The notes: a model not told the origin generated them from the sequence alone. A stretch of DNA of 64,000 bases from Fragilaria crotonensis (GCA_022925895.1 JAKSYS010000068.1:82110-146109); one strand, 5' to 3'. Shown: positions 31,361-42,389, counted from the stretch's first letter. Program-made: numbers and translations.

Positions 31361-32233
31361 TTACACGCCTGACATGTCAAGTCCAAACGGAATTTCTTCA
31401 TCTTCGTCGTCATCATCATCCGAAGCGTGACCCCGACATTGTCGATGGTCTGGATAGCAATCATCATCACTATTCGCCGCCGTGCCGTCAATACCATCAG
31501 CAGGTCCAAAATCCATGGCAACTCGGGGTCGAATAAACGGAATCGACACTTCTCCCTGTCCAGATTGCAAAAGCATTTCTTCCGTTCTCAAATTCAAAAT
31601 CGCTCCGTGATCTCGTAAAAAATCCAACCCGAGCAACAAATCGACTCCATCATTGGTGCGTTCCAAAATCGTGACAGCGGGTGCTTCCACGACGACCTGT
31701 CCGTGCAAATGCAAATAGAGTGCACCGGCAGGCAGTCGTCCCAACACGCGACACTGTCCGACTCCCTGGGCGTGACCCGCATACCGACGATCCATCATTT
31801 GCAAGACACCTGCACGACCGGCGGCTTGGACGCTCAAGACGGATACTTGGGCGCCAGTGTCAATAAAAGTCTGGATCGGTGTTCTCTTTTCAGTCGTCAT
31901 TGTCATCATTGTTGTTGCTGTTGTCGTCGTCGTGGCAGTTGAGCCGGATGGTGTTCCAGCCAACTGGATGGAGCATGGAACTTGGAGGAGTGGGTGGGTG
32001 TGCATGTGTAATGGAGGAGGCAATTGGGTGCCGTCATTGTTAATATCGTCATCGATGGTGACATTGTCGGGTTCAGTGTTTGAATTAGAATCTGCAAGTG
32101 ACTCGGAGAAGTCAACGACCTTTGTAGTTGAGGGTGCAATCATTTGTCGGGGTTGTTTGGACGACGCCACGGTTGTTGTGGATACCAAAGCGAAGATCAG
32201 AAAGAGAACAAAAGAGCGATTCGTGATATTCAT
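31361..32233 (-). CDS. Ddi1-type retropepsin-like aspartyl protease with signal peptide and no ubiquitin-like domain
   Basis: A single exon of 290 residues. Residues 1-24 are a signal peptide (SFVLFLIFALVSTTTVAS). A Ser/Asp/Thr-rich linker follows, then the retropepsin fold: FIDTGAQVSVLS with catalytic Asp125, AAGRAGVLQMMDRRYAGHAQGVG, VLGRLPAGALYLHL, VDLLLGLDFLRDHGAILNL and EEMLL. DRRYxGxAxGVG and the LLGLDFLR signature are those of Ddi1 and not of retroviral or Copia proteases. Classic Ddi1 is a cytosolic shuttle with N-terminal UBL; this protein lacks it and appears to be routed to the secretory pathway. The acidic C-tail (DDDDDEDEE) is unusual. The enzyme should act as a homodimer, since only one Asp is present. 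It is convergent with the DUF1995 gene, 112 bp away. Confidence 0.85.
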   Translation of the reverse strand: MNITNRSFVLFLIFALVSTTTVASSKQPRQMIAPSTTKVVDFSESLADSNSNTEPDNVTIDDDINNDGTQLPPPLHMHTHPLLQVPCSIQLAGTPSGSTATTTTTATTMMTMTTEKRTPIQTFIDTGAQVSVLSVQAAGRAGVLQMMDRRYAGHAQGVGQCRVLGRLPAGALYLHLHGQVVVEAPAVTILERTNDGVDLLLGLDFLRDHGAILNLRTEEMLLQSGQGEVSIPFIRPRVAMDFGPADGIDGTAANSDDDCYPDHRQCRGHASDDDDDEDEEIPFGLDMSGV

Positions 32234-32790
32234 GTAGTACTACTACTTGTACTCGAGTATTGGAGTTTGTGTATACAGGAACACCTCGTATGTGAAGTTT
32301 GTTGCTATTTGAGCTTACAATCGATGACACCTGTTTGTTATGGTGCTTCTGCAGACGAAATCGGATGTTATATTATTCTTGGGAAACCCAAGGAACACAG
32401 GGCATGTTTCAGCCGGTTGTCCGTTGTCAGAGTCGTGGCGTAGCACCTCGTTTTGAAACCGTGTACTGTAGTACTACAGGTACTAGAGTATACGGTGTAC
32501 TGGACCACCTGTTTTGACATCGAAATCTTGTAACTTGTACTACCGGTAGTAGACACCGGATACGGTGCAATTGTGTACTGTAGTACTAGCTAGTAGTACA
32601 GTTCGTGTATACTACGGTAGTTGTACTGTTGTCCGTGAATCACTACACAGTAATACAGTGTAAGTATGGGCTTGCAAGACTACAGGCGAGGCACCAGGGT
32701 CGACAGGAAATGGCATTTGTCAATGTCATCGCAACTCTTCCAGACTGTTAGTCCACCACCTACTCTCACAGAACCAGATAACGTCTCGGG
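32234..32790. promoter_or_regulatory. Divergent intergenic region, 557 bp
   Basis: Between the Ddi1-like gene (minus) and the type II membrane protein gene (plus). GTAC words are exceptionally dense (32460-32660, for example ACTGTAGTACTAGCTAGTAG). No other feature is seen. Confidence 0.4.
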
Positions 32791-34392
32791 ATGACAACAA
32801 TGGCAACAGCGGTCCAATCGCAACCACGCGCCATTAATCGACTTCGTCGAAGCAAAAGTGTTGGCATCATTACCCTTTGCTCCTCATTTTTGCATCGAAA
32901 TAAATCAATGGCTGCATTGGCCATTGTGGTACTTTTCTATTCACTCTTTGTATTTGAATCATTGCACGTACAACATCACGCTATAGATGGTCTTCGTCGA
33001 GGTGATGCCGCCGTCGTGCAACCAACACAATTGGCAGAGTGGTCGTCCAAGCATGACACAATCAAAGCAGCAGTGCGAAAGGAAGGAATCATCACGGTCC
33101 AAGAAGAATCCCAGGCTCCAGAAAAGTTCCCTAGCGATCATGGTAAATGTTCCTTTCGGCACTATCCAGAAAGACGATACTATGGCTTACCGAATGTGGA
33201 TCAACCGGAGTTTCTATTGCACGCCGAGTACATCTATGGTGAAAGACCCGTCGTTTTGCAGGAGATGAATCTGAGACAGAAACTATGTGTCAACCAAACG
33301 GAATGGCTCGATGAAATAAACGACTCCAACAAACTTCCCTTTGCCGATGGCACAAATCCAAGTATTGTACACATTGATCGCCTGAGAACCACGGTCCATT
33401 ACGATTCATTGCGAGACCAAGGTGTCACCTATGTTGCCACAATTTGCATGACGAATTCACAATGTCAGTGGAGGGATACCCCACAAGAGGTATTGGAATA
33501 CAAACTTAGCACCAGGGTCAAGCCAAATACTGTCCGCACGCTATTTCTACTTTTGGACGACAAATTCCAGGTACTCAAAGAAACAACAATTACCTTTGAA
33601 CGTGATGCACTTTGGGGGAATCAGAAATTCAAGCCAAGTGATTCCGAAACAAGAACCGAGATCCGAGCCCTCGACGATGCTAGACTATTTGTCTATCAAA
33701 ATAAACTATGGGTAAGCTTTCGAGACGGACGTGCCTTTGGATACGACAGACAAGTCTTGAACCCGCTGCACATTTCACCCGATCAGGTTTTGATCCGAGC
33801 CTCGGAAACACTATCGTTCTGTTGTGGTCGCAACATGGCTCTCATGACACCGGCCGACCACACACTCCAATCCTTAACGTGGGTTGATCCTGTTACGGTG
33901 ATTGACGTACATACCGTACAAAATGTAAATGAAACACATCGAAGACTCTTGGAGGCAGGACGAGCCAACAAAAAGTCGCATATTCATGGAACCAACGCGT
34001 TTATGGTTCCCTACGGCCAGGACGAACTTTTGGGCATGGCCCATTTTCATCGACCTTTCAATCGCGATGAGAATGTATACGCTCGATTTGGCCATCACTA
34101 CACGCATGCGTTCTTCACCATTTCAGCCAACACACCATTTCGCCTCAAACGACTTTCGGCAGAGTTTGTCCTACCCAGCTACCATCACGCAAATGACGCA
34201 GAAATTATTCAGTTCATCAGTGGCTTGGAGCTGCATGACGATCAGGTTGTTCTTGCTTGGGGTATTAATGATTGTGAGGGAGCCGCTGGAACTATCTCTG
34301 TGGACGTGGTTAATCGACTTCTTCGAAATGTCCCGGAGGGTAAGGAAGTTGTTGATTTCATGTTGACTGGAGCAGCGACGACGTCCGAGTGA
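32791..34392 (+). CDS. Golgi-type II membrane protein with a probable beta-propeller lumenal domain
   Basis: A single exon of 533 residues. A basic cytosolic N terminus (RAINRLRRSKS) precedes one transmembrane helix (MAALAIVVLFYSLFVFESL, ~40-58), the layout of Golgi glycosylation enzymes. The lumenal part has two CN/NQT-type sequons and blades marked by GTNPSIVHIDRLRTTVHY, RALDDARLFVYQNKLWVSFRDG, HIHGTNAFMVPYG, LGMAHFHRP and HHYTHAFFTI. NPSI followed by a DARLF block and a later GTN recall five-bladed propellers of GH130 or GH43-like enzymes and beta-mannosyltransferases, but I cannot name a family with confidence. No frameshifts. Confidence 0.8.
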   Translation: MTTMATAVQSQPRAINRLRRSKSVGIITLCSSFLHRNKSMAALAIVVLFYSLFVFESLHVQHHAIDGLRRGDAAVVQPTQLAEWSSKHDTIKAAVRKEGIITVQEESQAPEKFPSDHGKCSFRHYPERRYYGLPNVDQPEFLLHAEYIYGERPVVLQEMNLRQKLCVNQTEWLDEINDSNKLPFADGTNPSIVHIDRLRTTVHYDSLRDQGVTYVATICMTNSQCQWRDTPQEVLEYKLSTRVKPNTVRTLFLLLDDKFQVLKETTITFERDALWGNQKFKPSDSETRTEIRALDDARLFVYQNKLWVSFRDGRAFGYDRQVLNPLHISPDQVLIRASETLSFCCGRNMALMTPADHTLQSLTWVDPVTVIDVHTVQNVNETHRRLLEAGRANKKSHIHGTNAFMVPYGQDELLGMAHFHRPFNRDENVYARFGHHYTHAFFTISANTPFRLKRLSAEFVLPSYHHANDAEIIQFISGLELHDDQVVLAWGINDCEGAAGTISVDVVNRLLRNVPEGKEVVDFMLTGAATTSE

Positions 34393-35581
34393 TAGATCAT
34401 GTGATGCACACACATAATAATTCCTTGCTGGGCACCGAAGTTTGCTTTGTTGCTGGTGTCAGATCAAGTTGCGTGCGCTTTCCCGGGCTGACATCTGCTA
34501 CACTTGTTCTTCTCGCCTGCAAGGTCACCTCTGACGTCCAAATGAGCTACCTCGTTGCAAAGTACTTTGAGTACCTGGTACTCCAGTTCTGACGCCAGTC
34601 GCGGGCTAGAAGTGTAATCATCCAACACTCTGAGTGGGTTTGTTCAAGGCGATTGTATACCGAACAGTTGTTATCAATAGCTGAGTCCATAAAGTTTAGG
34701 AAGTGGAAAATATTGTGCGCTTTCTGCAATCTGCGCTTCACCACGATGACAATGGGGAATCTGAACTTGGCGTCTATAGATGTCACATGTCAGATGCGCC
34801 ACTTCGTCCCCATATCATGGCACTTACTACTGCTTGTCAATCGTCGCATTCGTCCTCGAATGCCGATTGCTGCCGGTACAATACTCAGAATTCGAGAATC
34901 TCCGCTGTATCATAACGCTTCATGAGCATAAATATCATCACGGTCACGTGGGACTTGGGGAATATCCAGTTCTCTTTTTGGTGCAACGCTGTCACACGTC
35001 ACAAACGGAGCCTTCTTCTTGATCTTGCTATGACATATGCGTAGTATGGCGACCGTACGTATACATAATTTTGTAACGCGACAACGCGACGCCTCCTAAG
35101 TTCAATGAGATACGCTGAATACGTCATTGAAAATGTTGATGTTGCAAAATGTCGTTTCGAAGGCAACGTGTATTCCACGTAATGATGCACTACGACTCAC
35201 ATGAAAAGATACACATGATATAATCTATCCTACATCAAGTGCATACATGTCGTAATTGTCGGCAACACCTGTGTGCCTATGAGATGTCATGTCGCATGAA
35301 CGGGCAGAGCGGTATTTTGCTCGGTAAAAAACGAATCAGCGGATATTACTATGCATACTTTCTTTCAGGCGGGCTCCCTCGGGAATGACTGATTGTGAAT
35401 TGTCCGAGTGACATGTTTCATTGCCTCTTCCCCATCAGTTATATGATAGTCGATTCAGCTGAATGATCGTATGCCCTGTTGAACTCCGTTGATATGCCCA
35501 TCGCCATTATGGTACAATATCTGGATTATTAATCACTACAGTAGAACCCTATCCTCATCGTTTGCCGGAGTTGAAGCGCTG
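34393..35581. other. Intergenic region, 1.2 kb
   Basis: No convincing gene. Frames of up to 90 codons exist at 34653-34925 on the plus strand without recognisable domains. The sequence is AT-rich, with CATGTC/GACATG words near 35200-35300. Confidence 0.35.
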
Positions 35582-36091
35582 TCACTTTGTTGTCGTGTTT
35601 TGCTTCAAGCGTGGGGATCGTATGGGATCCACAAACATGAAGATTACGTCGGATGATGATGACGATGCGCATTGTGGGTACCGCTTCTGAATGGTAGAAG
35701 GTGGATCTTGACTTGTGCTATTGAGTAAGGTTTCATTGCTCCCTTGGGATCCTTCCGAGGACGTAGGGAAAGCGCGTTTATTCAAGGCTTGATTCCGTTT
35801 GAAGTCTTCCACCATCAATTCCCATTCCTCTTTTGAAACACTATTCCTTTCACGAGGTCGAGGAGAAACTGAAAAGAGCTCGGCTCTGTCCGTTTCCATT
35901 AGTGACTGTATCATCTTGTATCCTTCTGACGCCGAATCGATGGTCGACATCACAGGACTGCCTTGCTCTCCTTCGTAGTTCTCGACAGTTATTACTCGCT
36001 CTAGTCGCTGCGGGCATTCTTCCGGATGAGGACTGTCATTGGAAGTCATATGTGCGTTTTCAACGGTTGTAAACACTCGTGTAGGTATCAT
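35582..36091 (-). CDS. Hypothetical hydrophilic protein, 169 aa
   Basis: The frame starts ATG at 36091 (MIPTRVFTTVENAHM) and has Glu/Ser/Pro-rich content throughout (RPRERNSVSKEEWELMVEDF, then a Ser/Asn-rich tail and SSSSSDVIFMFVDPIRSP). It is predicted to be mostly disordered. Codon content looks real, but no family is recognised. It may be the terminal exon of a longer gene. Confidence 0.4.
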   Translation of the reverse strand: MIPTRVFTTVENAHMTSNDSPHPEECPQRLERVITVENYEGEQGSPVMSTIDSASEGYKMIQSLMETDRAELFSVSPRPRERNSVSKEEWELMVEDFKRNQALNKRAFPTSSEGSQGSNETLLNSTSQDPPSTIQKRYPQCASSSSSDVIFMFVDPIRSPRLKQNTTTK

Positions 36092-36566
36092 GGTTGAAGG
36101 TGTTCACTCCCACCGATAGCTGACCCAGGATACGGATCAATGATGAAGTTTTGTGTTGGCACGGTCGAAATCTTCCGTCCCACGATTTCATGTTTACCGC
36201 AGCTGGTCTACGGTCGTATAGGAGTTGCGCAGTCTATAATACACTGGAGACTGGAGTACAATTACTCCGAGTCTCTGAGTACATGGTTAATCCTCAACAT
36301 TACTAACTGCTACAGGTTGTTCTACGAATTCTCCAGTATTCAGAGCACGTCGTAAAAAGGGGACCTCTCGCTAATTAACAAGAAGGAATCGCATAAGAGG
36401 AAAGGGACATCCACACTCCCGTACTTGTACTCCGTTCTTTTGCAGAATCTACCGGTAGTCGAATCGGGACCAACGTAGGTGATGTTTCACCGTGAAACGG
36501 AGGTCGTGTACCAGGTACCATCTCAGAAATGCAAATACTACCTGGTACGAGTAGTATGGGAGCCCG

Positions 36567-36771
36567 TGTATGTCCCCTAATCGAGCCGGCCCTGCAGTAT
36601 TGTACGGTAGTACTGAGTTCCACTTACTACTGTTACAAAATACGGTATTTCTGTCCTCAGAGGAGCAGTCTGAGATTTGTAGGTAAAGTATGTGTAACTT
36701 AATTTGCACTATAATTTATGGAGTCGATTTTTTTAGAAAAGCTCGATCGGCTCGATTAGGGGACATACACG
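36567..36771. repeat. Small inverted-repeat element, 205 bp
   Basis: CGTGTATGTCCCCTAATCGA at 36567-36586 recurs as its reverse complement at 36752-36771. Flanking GGGAG/CTCCC extends the symmetry by 5 bp on both sides with one mismatch. No target duplication is obvious. Likely a MITE. Confidence 0.6.
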
Positions 36772-37126
36772 GCCTCCCTGAATTTCTTTTTGCTCGGAGT
36801 AGATCCCAGTATGTCATTCGATTTAGGACATGTGTGCAAATACATACAGTATGTCCACAGTGCGCGTTGCGAGTATTAGTGCATTTTCGGATCGAATGGC
36901 GAACGTCAGTACCGCATTGATGCAAAGTTCCGATTGGAATCGAGTGAAATGACGTCAGGCAATACGCACCGGCTACCAATCAGCTAGACCTAACCGCACC
37001 TTTCCGAACTGTCACATGGTTGTATTTTGTTTATTGTCGTCATTTGTGTTCAAAGTACAAACAGTATGTGTACTGGTGATCCCGTATGTACAAGGCGTAT
37101 TACCTGGTACTAGCTACACCGGGTAC

Positions 37127-37400
37127 AGTATTTAGTCTGGTCCAGACTATTGTGCAACACTCCATTTTTTGACCCCAAACATAAATTAGTCTGGATCGGC
37201 CAATTTGCGAATATTGGCGCACGGATACCAGGGACGTCAGGAAACACATCTACGATTCGTACTATTAGCGATTCAGAAGCCAAATGAAAAATACCGACTT
37301 TTTATGATGCCCTTATGGCGAAAATTAGTTTCAAACATATATTAGTCTGGACCACAGTATTTAGGAATCCAGGCTATTTGCCCATCCAGACTAAATACTG
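37127..37400. repeat. Inverted-repeat element with CAGTATTTAGTCTGG ends
   Basis: CAGTATTTAGTCTGG at 37127-37141 recurs inverted at 37385-37399. Inside, AGTCTGG appears again (37191, 37348) and a small palindrome AGTCTGGTCCAGACT sits at the left end. About 270 bp, non-coding, probably a MITE or nested pair. Confidence 0.5.
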
Positions 37401-37814
37401 TGCCCGTACCCATTTTTTTTGCAACCGGTTGTGCAACCCCGTAGGCCTAGTATTAATCGTACAAAACGTAGCCAGATGTACCAAGTCCACGCTACTGGAT
37501 CAATTCCTAGAGTATGCATCACACCGAGCGCACATTTACCGTACTGAAGGAGAATATCGAAAAATTAGACCTCTTGCTTCCTGAATAACACCTGCTGTCT
37601 TGGTACAGTATTTGGTACTCGGTACTCCGTGTACGTAGTACATCGCTACACATCTCATGCTCTACACGTCTGCTGTATGCATAGTTGTGTACCATACATC
37701 ACGTTATATGAAAACTACAGACCTACCGGCATGTTGACTTTATTGTCGTGGTACAGTAGTATGTACCAGGATAACTATACTGAACGCAAATGCAATAAAC
37801 AGTACCAGGTACTC

Positions 37815-39905
37815 GAGTACCTGGTAATACAGTATTATTTATACTGGCTTTTTCTTTGTTTGTTTCTCTGTAGGATTGTGAGCTTATTTGTTGTTTGTCA
37901 ACACTCCATTATAAGTCATAAATCAATCAAAGATAAGAACCAGTAAGTCTTTCAAAATGATAATCTAAGTAAATTACACTGCAAACATAATCATAACAGC
38001 CTGACCCCAGATTACTTTCCTTGGTGTAGATCTTACATAATGTAGTCTTCATTTCTCAAAGACATGTATGCCTTTTGGATCTCTCAGTAGAGTTGTGCAT
38101 GCCAGGAAATTTATCCTGGTCTTCCATTCTTGGTTTTTCAAAGCAACACCAGCAGCATATATTCTAGAGCTACGGTCATGGCTTATCTACTATCTTTAAA
38201 TTCCCACCACAGTAAGACTGGCTGCATCAACAGAAGTACTTGAGGTCTTGGCAAGTACCAAGCTCCAAGGCACAAATGCACAAAAAGAATTGGCTCATTG
38301 TACCATGGCATCAATAACAGATGCATTACAAGCAGCATCACACCCCTTCAAGTCTTTGTGTTTGAGTCTTCCTCCCACTTGCACCACTCTCAAGAACCAG
38401 TGTTCACACATCTGATACCAGAATCAATCACACCCACCAGCCACAAGTACATAACATTTCTGGTGAGGGTTTCCTACATGGTCATATGGCCCACCCTCCA
38501 CTAATCTCTTGATTAGCTTCTGTGTGAGAGAAGCTGATCCATAGTACTGTCCACAAGATAGCAGAGACCCTTGAAACAACCCTTCTTGTGAGCTGGCTCT
38601 AGTGATGCTGGTTCATGGTTCCACTACATAGAAAAAGAGGGTGTTGTGTACCTTGTTGTTCTCTCTGTTAAGAAGCGGGGGACTGTGGCTGGTTGCAATC
38701 TATTAAGTGCCTCCCTCTCAGTATCAACACAAAAGTCTGTATAAATACAGCATTGAAGCTTGAAAATCATGATTTCCACAAGACTAACGTATGTGACAGC
38801 CAGGTTCAGTCATTGTTGACAATTTTATGCAAAAGGTCATACAGGAGGGTTGAACTGGAAATTGGAAGTAGTTAGCTAGTACTCCTGAGGTGGTGTTGTG
38901 ACAGTCAGAGCTGAATGTAGGATAAGAAAATTATTTGGAGTACAGTACTTTTTACTCCAAGAACTCCAGCAAGTACAAGCATGGACAGAGTATCTGGACA
39001 AATCAAACTACCACAGTACCTGGACAGATTGAGAAATTGGTGATTTGATTGTATTCATTCAGAAAGATTTATGTAGTGACTACCCAGCATATTGTAGTAC
39101 ACCCTAAAACACATGGTGTTACTGTACTAGTAGCTTGTTTTTGGTGAGGAGTGACCATTCACAAGTTAGAACACATTAAATTTGGGATTTTTCCTGCTCG
39201 CAAGAATTTTATCTTTGTAGTTTAATTGCTGACTACTGTAACAACAAGTAAATGAAATCACAGTGTTAAAGTAGTCAGACTGATGTTCCAGCAAGCTAGT
39301 GAAGGTGTGAGGATCCACTACATACGTTTTGCCAAGTCTAACATCACCAGCAAAAAACAACTCAACAGGCATGGTCACAGTCACAGTCACTTTTGAAAAA
39401 TAAATTTTGTTGACAACTCATTTTTTATCCTATGGCACATTCCAAAGAACTACCAGCACTGGCTACTAATTTAATTGAACCAGTGTCAGTTGCAAAGCAT
39501 GAGTTTCACCACAAACTCCAAGATATTCCTGTTGTTCAGATCACCAGCAATTGAATGTGTTCCTTTCTGAGGACTCAAGAACCACTTCCACAACAGCAGA
39601 CTCATAACAACACATACATTTGACATGAATGTGTAACATGCAAAAAAGTCATACCCACTTGATTTTGTAAATTGGACTCAATTTGAGTGACTCACCTGTC
39701 CTGATGCCATGTTAAGGAAAAACTCAAAGAATGAAGACTTGACAAATCATATCATCTTCATGATTTTCCATCACAATAGCTGCATAGCATACCCATCATC
39801 TATCTATTTGTTCAACCTTAAAGAAAACTGTCAACAAGTGTGCCTTTAAGGCAAAAGAATTCTAATCCAGACACCATGTTTATATGCTTGTTCTTCCTTT
39901 GCTGG
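37815..39905. other. CpG-depleted, TG/CA-rich block
   Basis: By eye I count only about five CG dinucleotides in 2.1 kb (near 38173, 38674, 38790, 39199 and 39330), whereas the flanks have one every few tens of bases. TG, CA and TA steps are abundant and there is no ORF over about 75 codons. This is the footprint expected of an old, long-methylated transposon that lost CpG by deamination, or of DNA of different origin. Confidence 0.6.
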
Positions 39906-39946
39906 TTGACGCTGTACAGGAGTAGTGAGGAACGGACCGGAGCACT

Positions 39947-40016
39947 GGAGTAGTGGAGTAGTGGAGTAGTGGAGTAGTGGAGTAGTGGAGTAGTGGAGTA
40001 GTGGAGTAGTGGAGTA
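39947..40016 (+). repeat. Octamer array (GGAGTAGT)n
   Basis: Nearly nine exact copies of an 8 bp unit. A second, shorter array of the same unit is at 41878-41907. Both lie in the gene desert; the unit contains AGTA/GTAC-like words common in this genome. Confidence 0.9.
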
Positions 40017-40793
40017 TGGCTGGATGCAGGAAAAAAGTGTTTTGGGTAGCCCTTCGTGGCTCTGGTATGATATATATTTTTAGTCTTTAACGAAGTCAGT
40101 CTGCAACTACAAGTGCTTCGATGCCGGATTATCACATTTTCACTGACCACAATGTGAATACACACAGCATCTTCAACTCATAACAAACGTTTCATGGACT
40201 TGTGATGAACTTCAGATCAAAGTAGAATCACGTTAACAACCCCGACAAATGATTTCTCTACTAGGTGTGTAATTTATAGAACGAAGAAGCCGCAGAATCG
40301 ATTACAATCTGCCGTATGATACCAAACACGAAACAGATTTGTCACATCCGAATAGTCTTCGCTTGTTGACATCATTCACCACTACCCAACCCCAATACCA
40401 TGTTCCACTTCCATGTTCAAGTGCTCTAAGCTTCTCATTTCTCCAGAGTGTGCACAAGGACACGGATCCCGCCATATAGAAATTTGCTTGTTGACGACCA
40501 CATCCAGCCTGTCATTCGAATCGGACATTAATCTCTCCGCTTTCTCAGAGGGTAATGTCCTCCAATGGTGTACAGCCTGGTGCTGTCAAAGGACTGCTGT
40601 AACTTGTGAGAGTTGTTGGACAAGCTGCCATGGTCTCTTGAATTGGGGATGGTCGGAGGTGGTGGAGCGGGCACTCAACTTGTTGGGATGGTTGGGATGC
40701 AGCTCCTGGTTGACTGGACCATCTCGACTTGGTGCGGAGCCAAAATACCCATGGTGCACTCCGGATCAAGAATCCTGATTTTCAAAGCAGGTT

Positions 40794-41330
40794 TCAGTTT
40801 CGGATCTCGCGGCAACGATTTAAGACAACACATTCTTGACGCAACAACATAGCAAAAATCATCATATCCTCAGTATTGCCATTTTCAGGATCCCCATTTT
40901 TGTCAATCAATTGTTTGAGCGATTGAAAGCAAGCATTCCATCCTTGCCCATCAATAGCTACCTCAACAATAAGGTCCTGCATTTGAGCCCTGATTAATTT
41001 CAATAAGCCAGAGTGAAGCAACCATTCCGGGCTTCGCTCTCGGATGAACTTAACCAGCAGCATCTTCGCGACCCCGGTGTGCGTGTCCAAGTTTGCTGCG
41101 TTGTCGGCCTTGGTGACTAAAGAGGGAATCATGTCCATCAAGAACACTTCAAGGAACACATCAACATTAGCGTATACACTGTTAAAGCAAGGGAGGCGAC
41201 TTCACAAGTCAAAGAAACCTCTGGACTCGATGTTTCCCGGGTGGTAATTGATTAGGAGGGATCCGAGGATAATGCAATATTTTTTAAACGCAAACAGGTT
41301 CTTCAGCAAAGTGGCATATGAATACCTCAC
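40794..41330 (-). pseudogene. Decayed gene of unknown family
   Basis: A minus-strand frame from about 41330 to 40794 encodes a coherent, helical-looking protein (ATLLKNLFAFKKYCIILGS ... FLEVFLMDMIPSLVTKADN, MLLVKFIRERSPEWLLHSG, LKQLIDKNGDPENGN). It is broken by one in-frame TGA near 41208, and has no clear start or end. Further upstream (41330-41470) a different frame looks coding, so an additional indel is likely. No domain is recognised. Confidence 0.35.
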
Positions 41331-41641
41331 TTTTCAACGGCTCTTGCTGGTAGAGAATGCCATGCAAGGCGGTAAATTGACATGCAAGAGCATATGTGGT
41401 CAAGCGGATTCGATTGCCAACTCTATCGAGGAGTGTCACATCTGACATCACATCCACGAGAGACTCAACGATATCACTTTTGGTGAAGTTGCTCAGTTAA
41501 AAATTAAGAGTCAAAGGGCTCGTTCCATGACTTTCGATACTGCGACGTCTCTGTAATTGGTTTCAGTTCGAGGAGTAGTTGTCGTTACAACTCCCTGAAC
41601 ACAGTCCTCAGCACACGACAAGATAAAAAATGATCCGTTGC

Positions 41642-41720
41642 GTCTCCCGCGTGCACTGATATTGGTACTGCTTTTAGTGCCTTTGATGATGCTTTTGAGC
41701 TATCAGTGCACGCGGGAGAC
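41642..41720. repeat. Perfect 20 bp hairpin with 39 nt loop
   Basis: GTCTCCCGCGTGCACTGATA at 41642-41661 is exactly complementary to 41701-41720. It is GC-rich in an AT-rich setting. It could be a MITE remnant, a strong RNA hairpin (precursor-like) or a cruciform; no gene surrounds it. Confidence 0.7.
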
Positions 41721-41877
41721 ACAACATAACGCAAGATATGCGGTTGTCAATGTCGACAACAATGAGGTGTGGTGATTGACGAGTTATGCAAATGCGTCTC
41801 GGAGAAAAACTAAATAAATAGCATACCAGTGCTACTGAGGCTACCCTAAATTCACAAAACTTGCATCCAGCCATAGA

Positions 41878-41907
41878 GGAGTAGTGGAGTAGTGGAGTAG
41901 TGGAGTA
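41878..41907 (+). repeat. Short (GGAGTAGT)n array
   Basis: Just under four copies of the same octamer as at 39947, followed by GTAC-rich sequence. Confidence 0.8.
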
Positions 41908-42389
41908 CGGTAGTACTTGGCTAGAGTACCCGGTATCTGAGAACTCGTGAAAATCAGGGTTACCCCAATGCACCCTTACTTTGGTACTGTACCTGGTACT
42001 GCTGTGATTGACTAATTCGAGTTGCAAAAAACACGGATTGGGTTGCAAACCTACGCCGTTCTCTCGTAGAAATTTTGCAACCCTACGTGCAACTGGGTTG
42101 CAAAAGATCCTGATGTTCCGCACTGCGTTTTTGTCACAGTACCTGCAAGTTCTACAGGTCCCTGTCGTATACACATACCGGAGGGAGTTGAAAATACTAC
42201 TTCGGTTGCAAAACACCGGAAATGTATCTATTGTGGCGAGTTGTTCGATGACTGAAGAATGGCCTTGCAGGCGCGTTTTTTGTATTAAGTTCCAAAAGGT
42301 GCGTGATGAATTCGGCGCTATTGATCCCTAACCGCAAAACGTGGTACTCTACTGCCGGTAGTCTAATCGGAAGTACGAAGTACTCCTGA

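Larger units (their letters stand above)
36092..42389. other. Gene desert, 6.3 kb
   Basis: No intact host gene. It contains inverted repeats (36567-36771, 37127-37400, 41642-41720), GTAC-dense stretches (36240-36640, 37060-37140, 37600-37830), a CpG-depleted block (37815-39905), octamer arrays (39947-40016, 41878-41907) and a decayed gene (40794-41330). Confidence 0.6.

Noticed and set aside
38298-38504. Short plus-strand ORF in the CpG-poor block
   Set aside because: Length and composition are what chance gives in AT-rich DNA; no domain.
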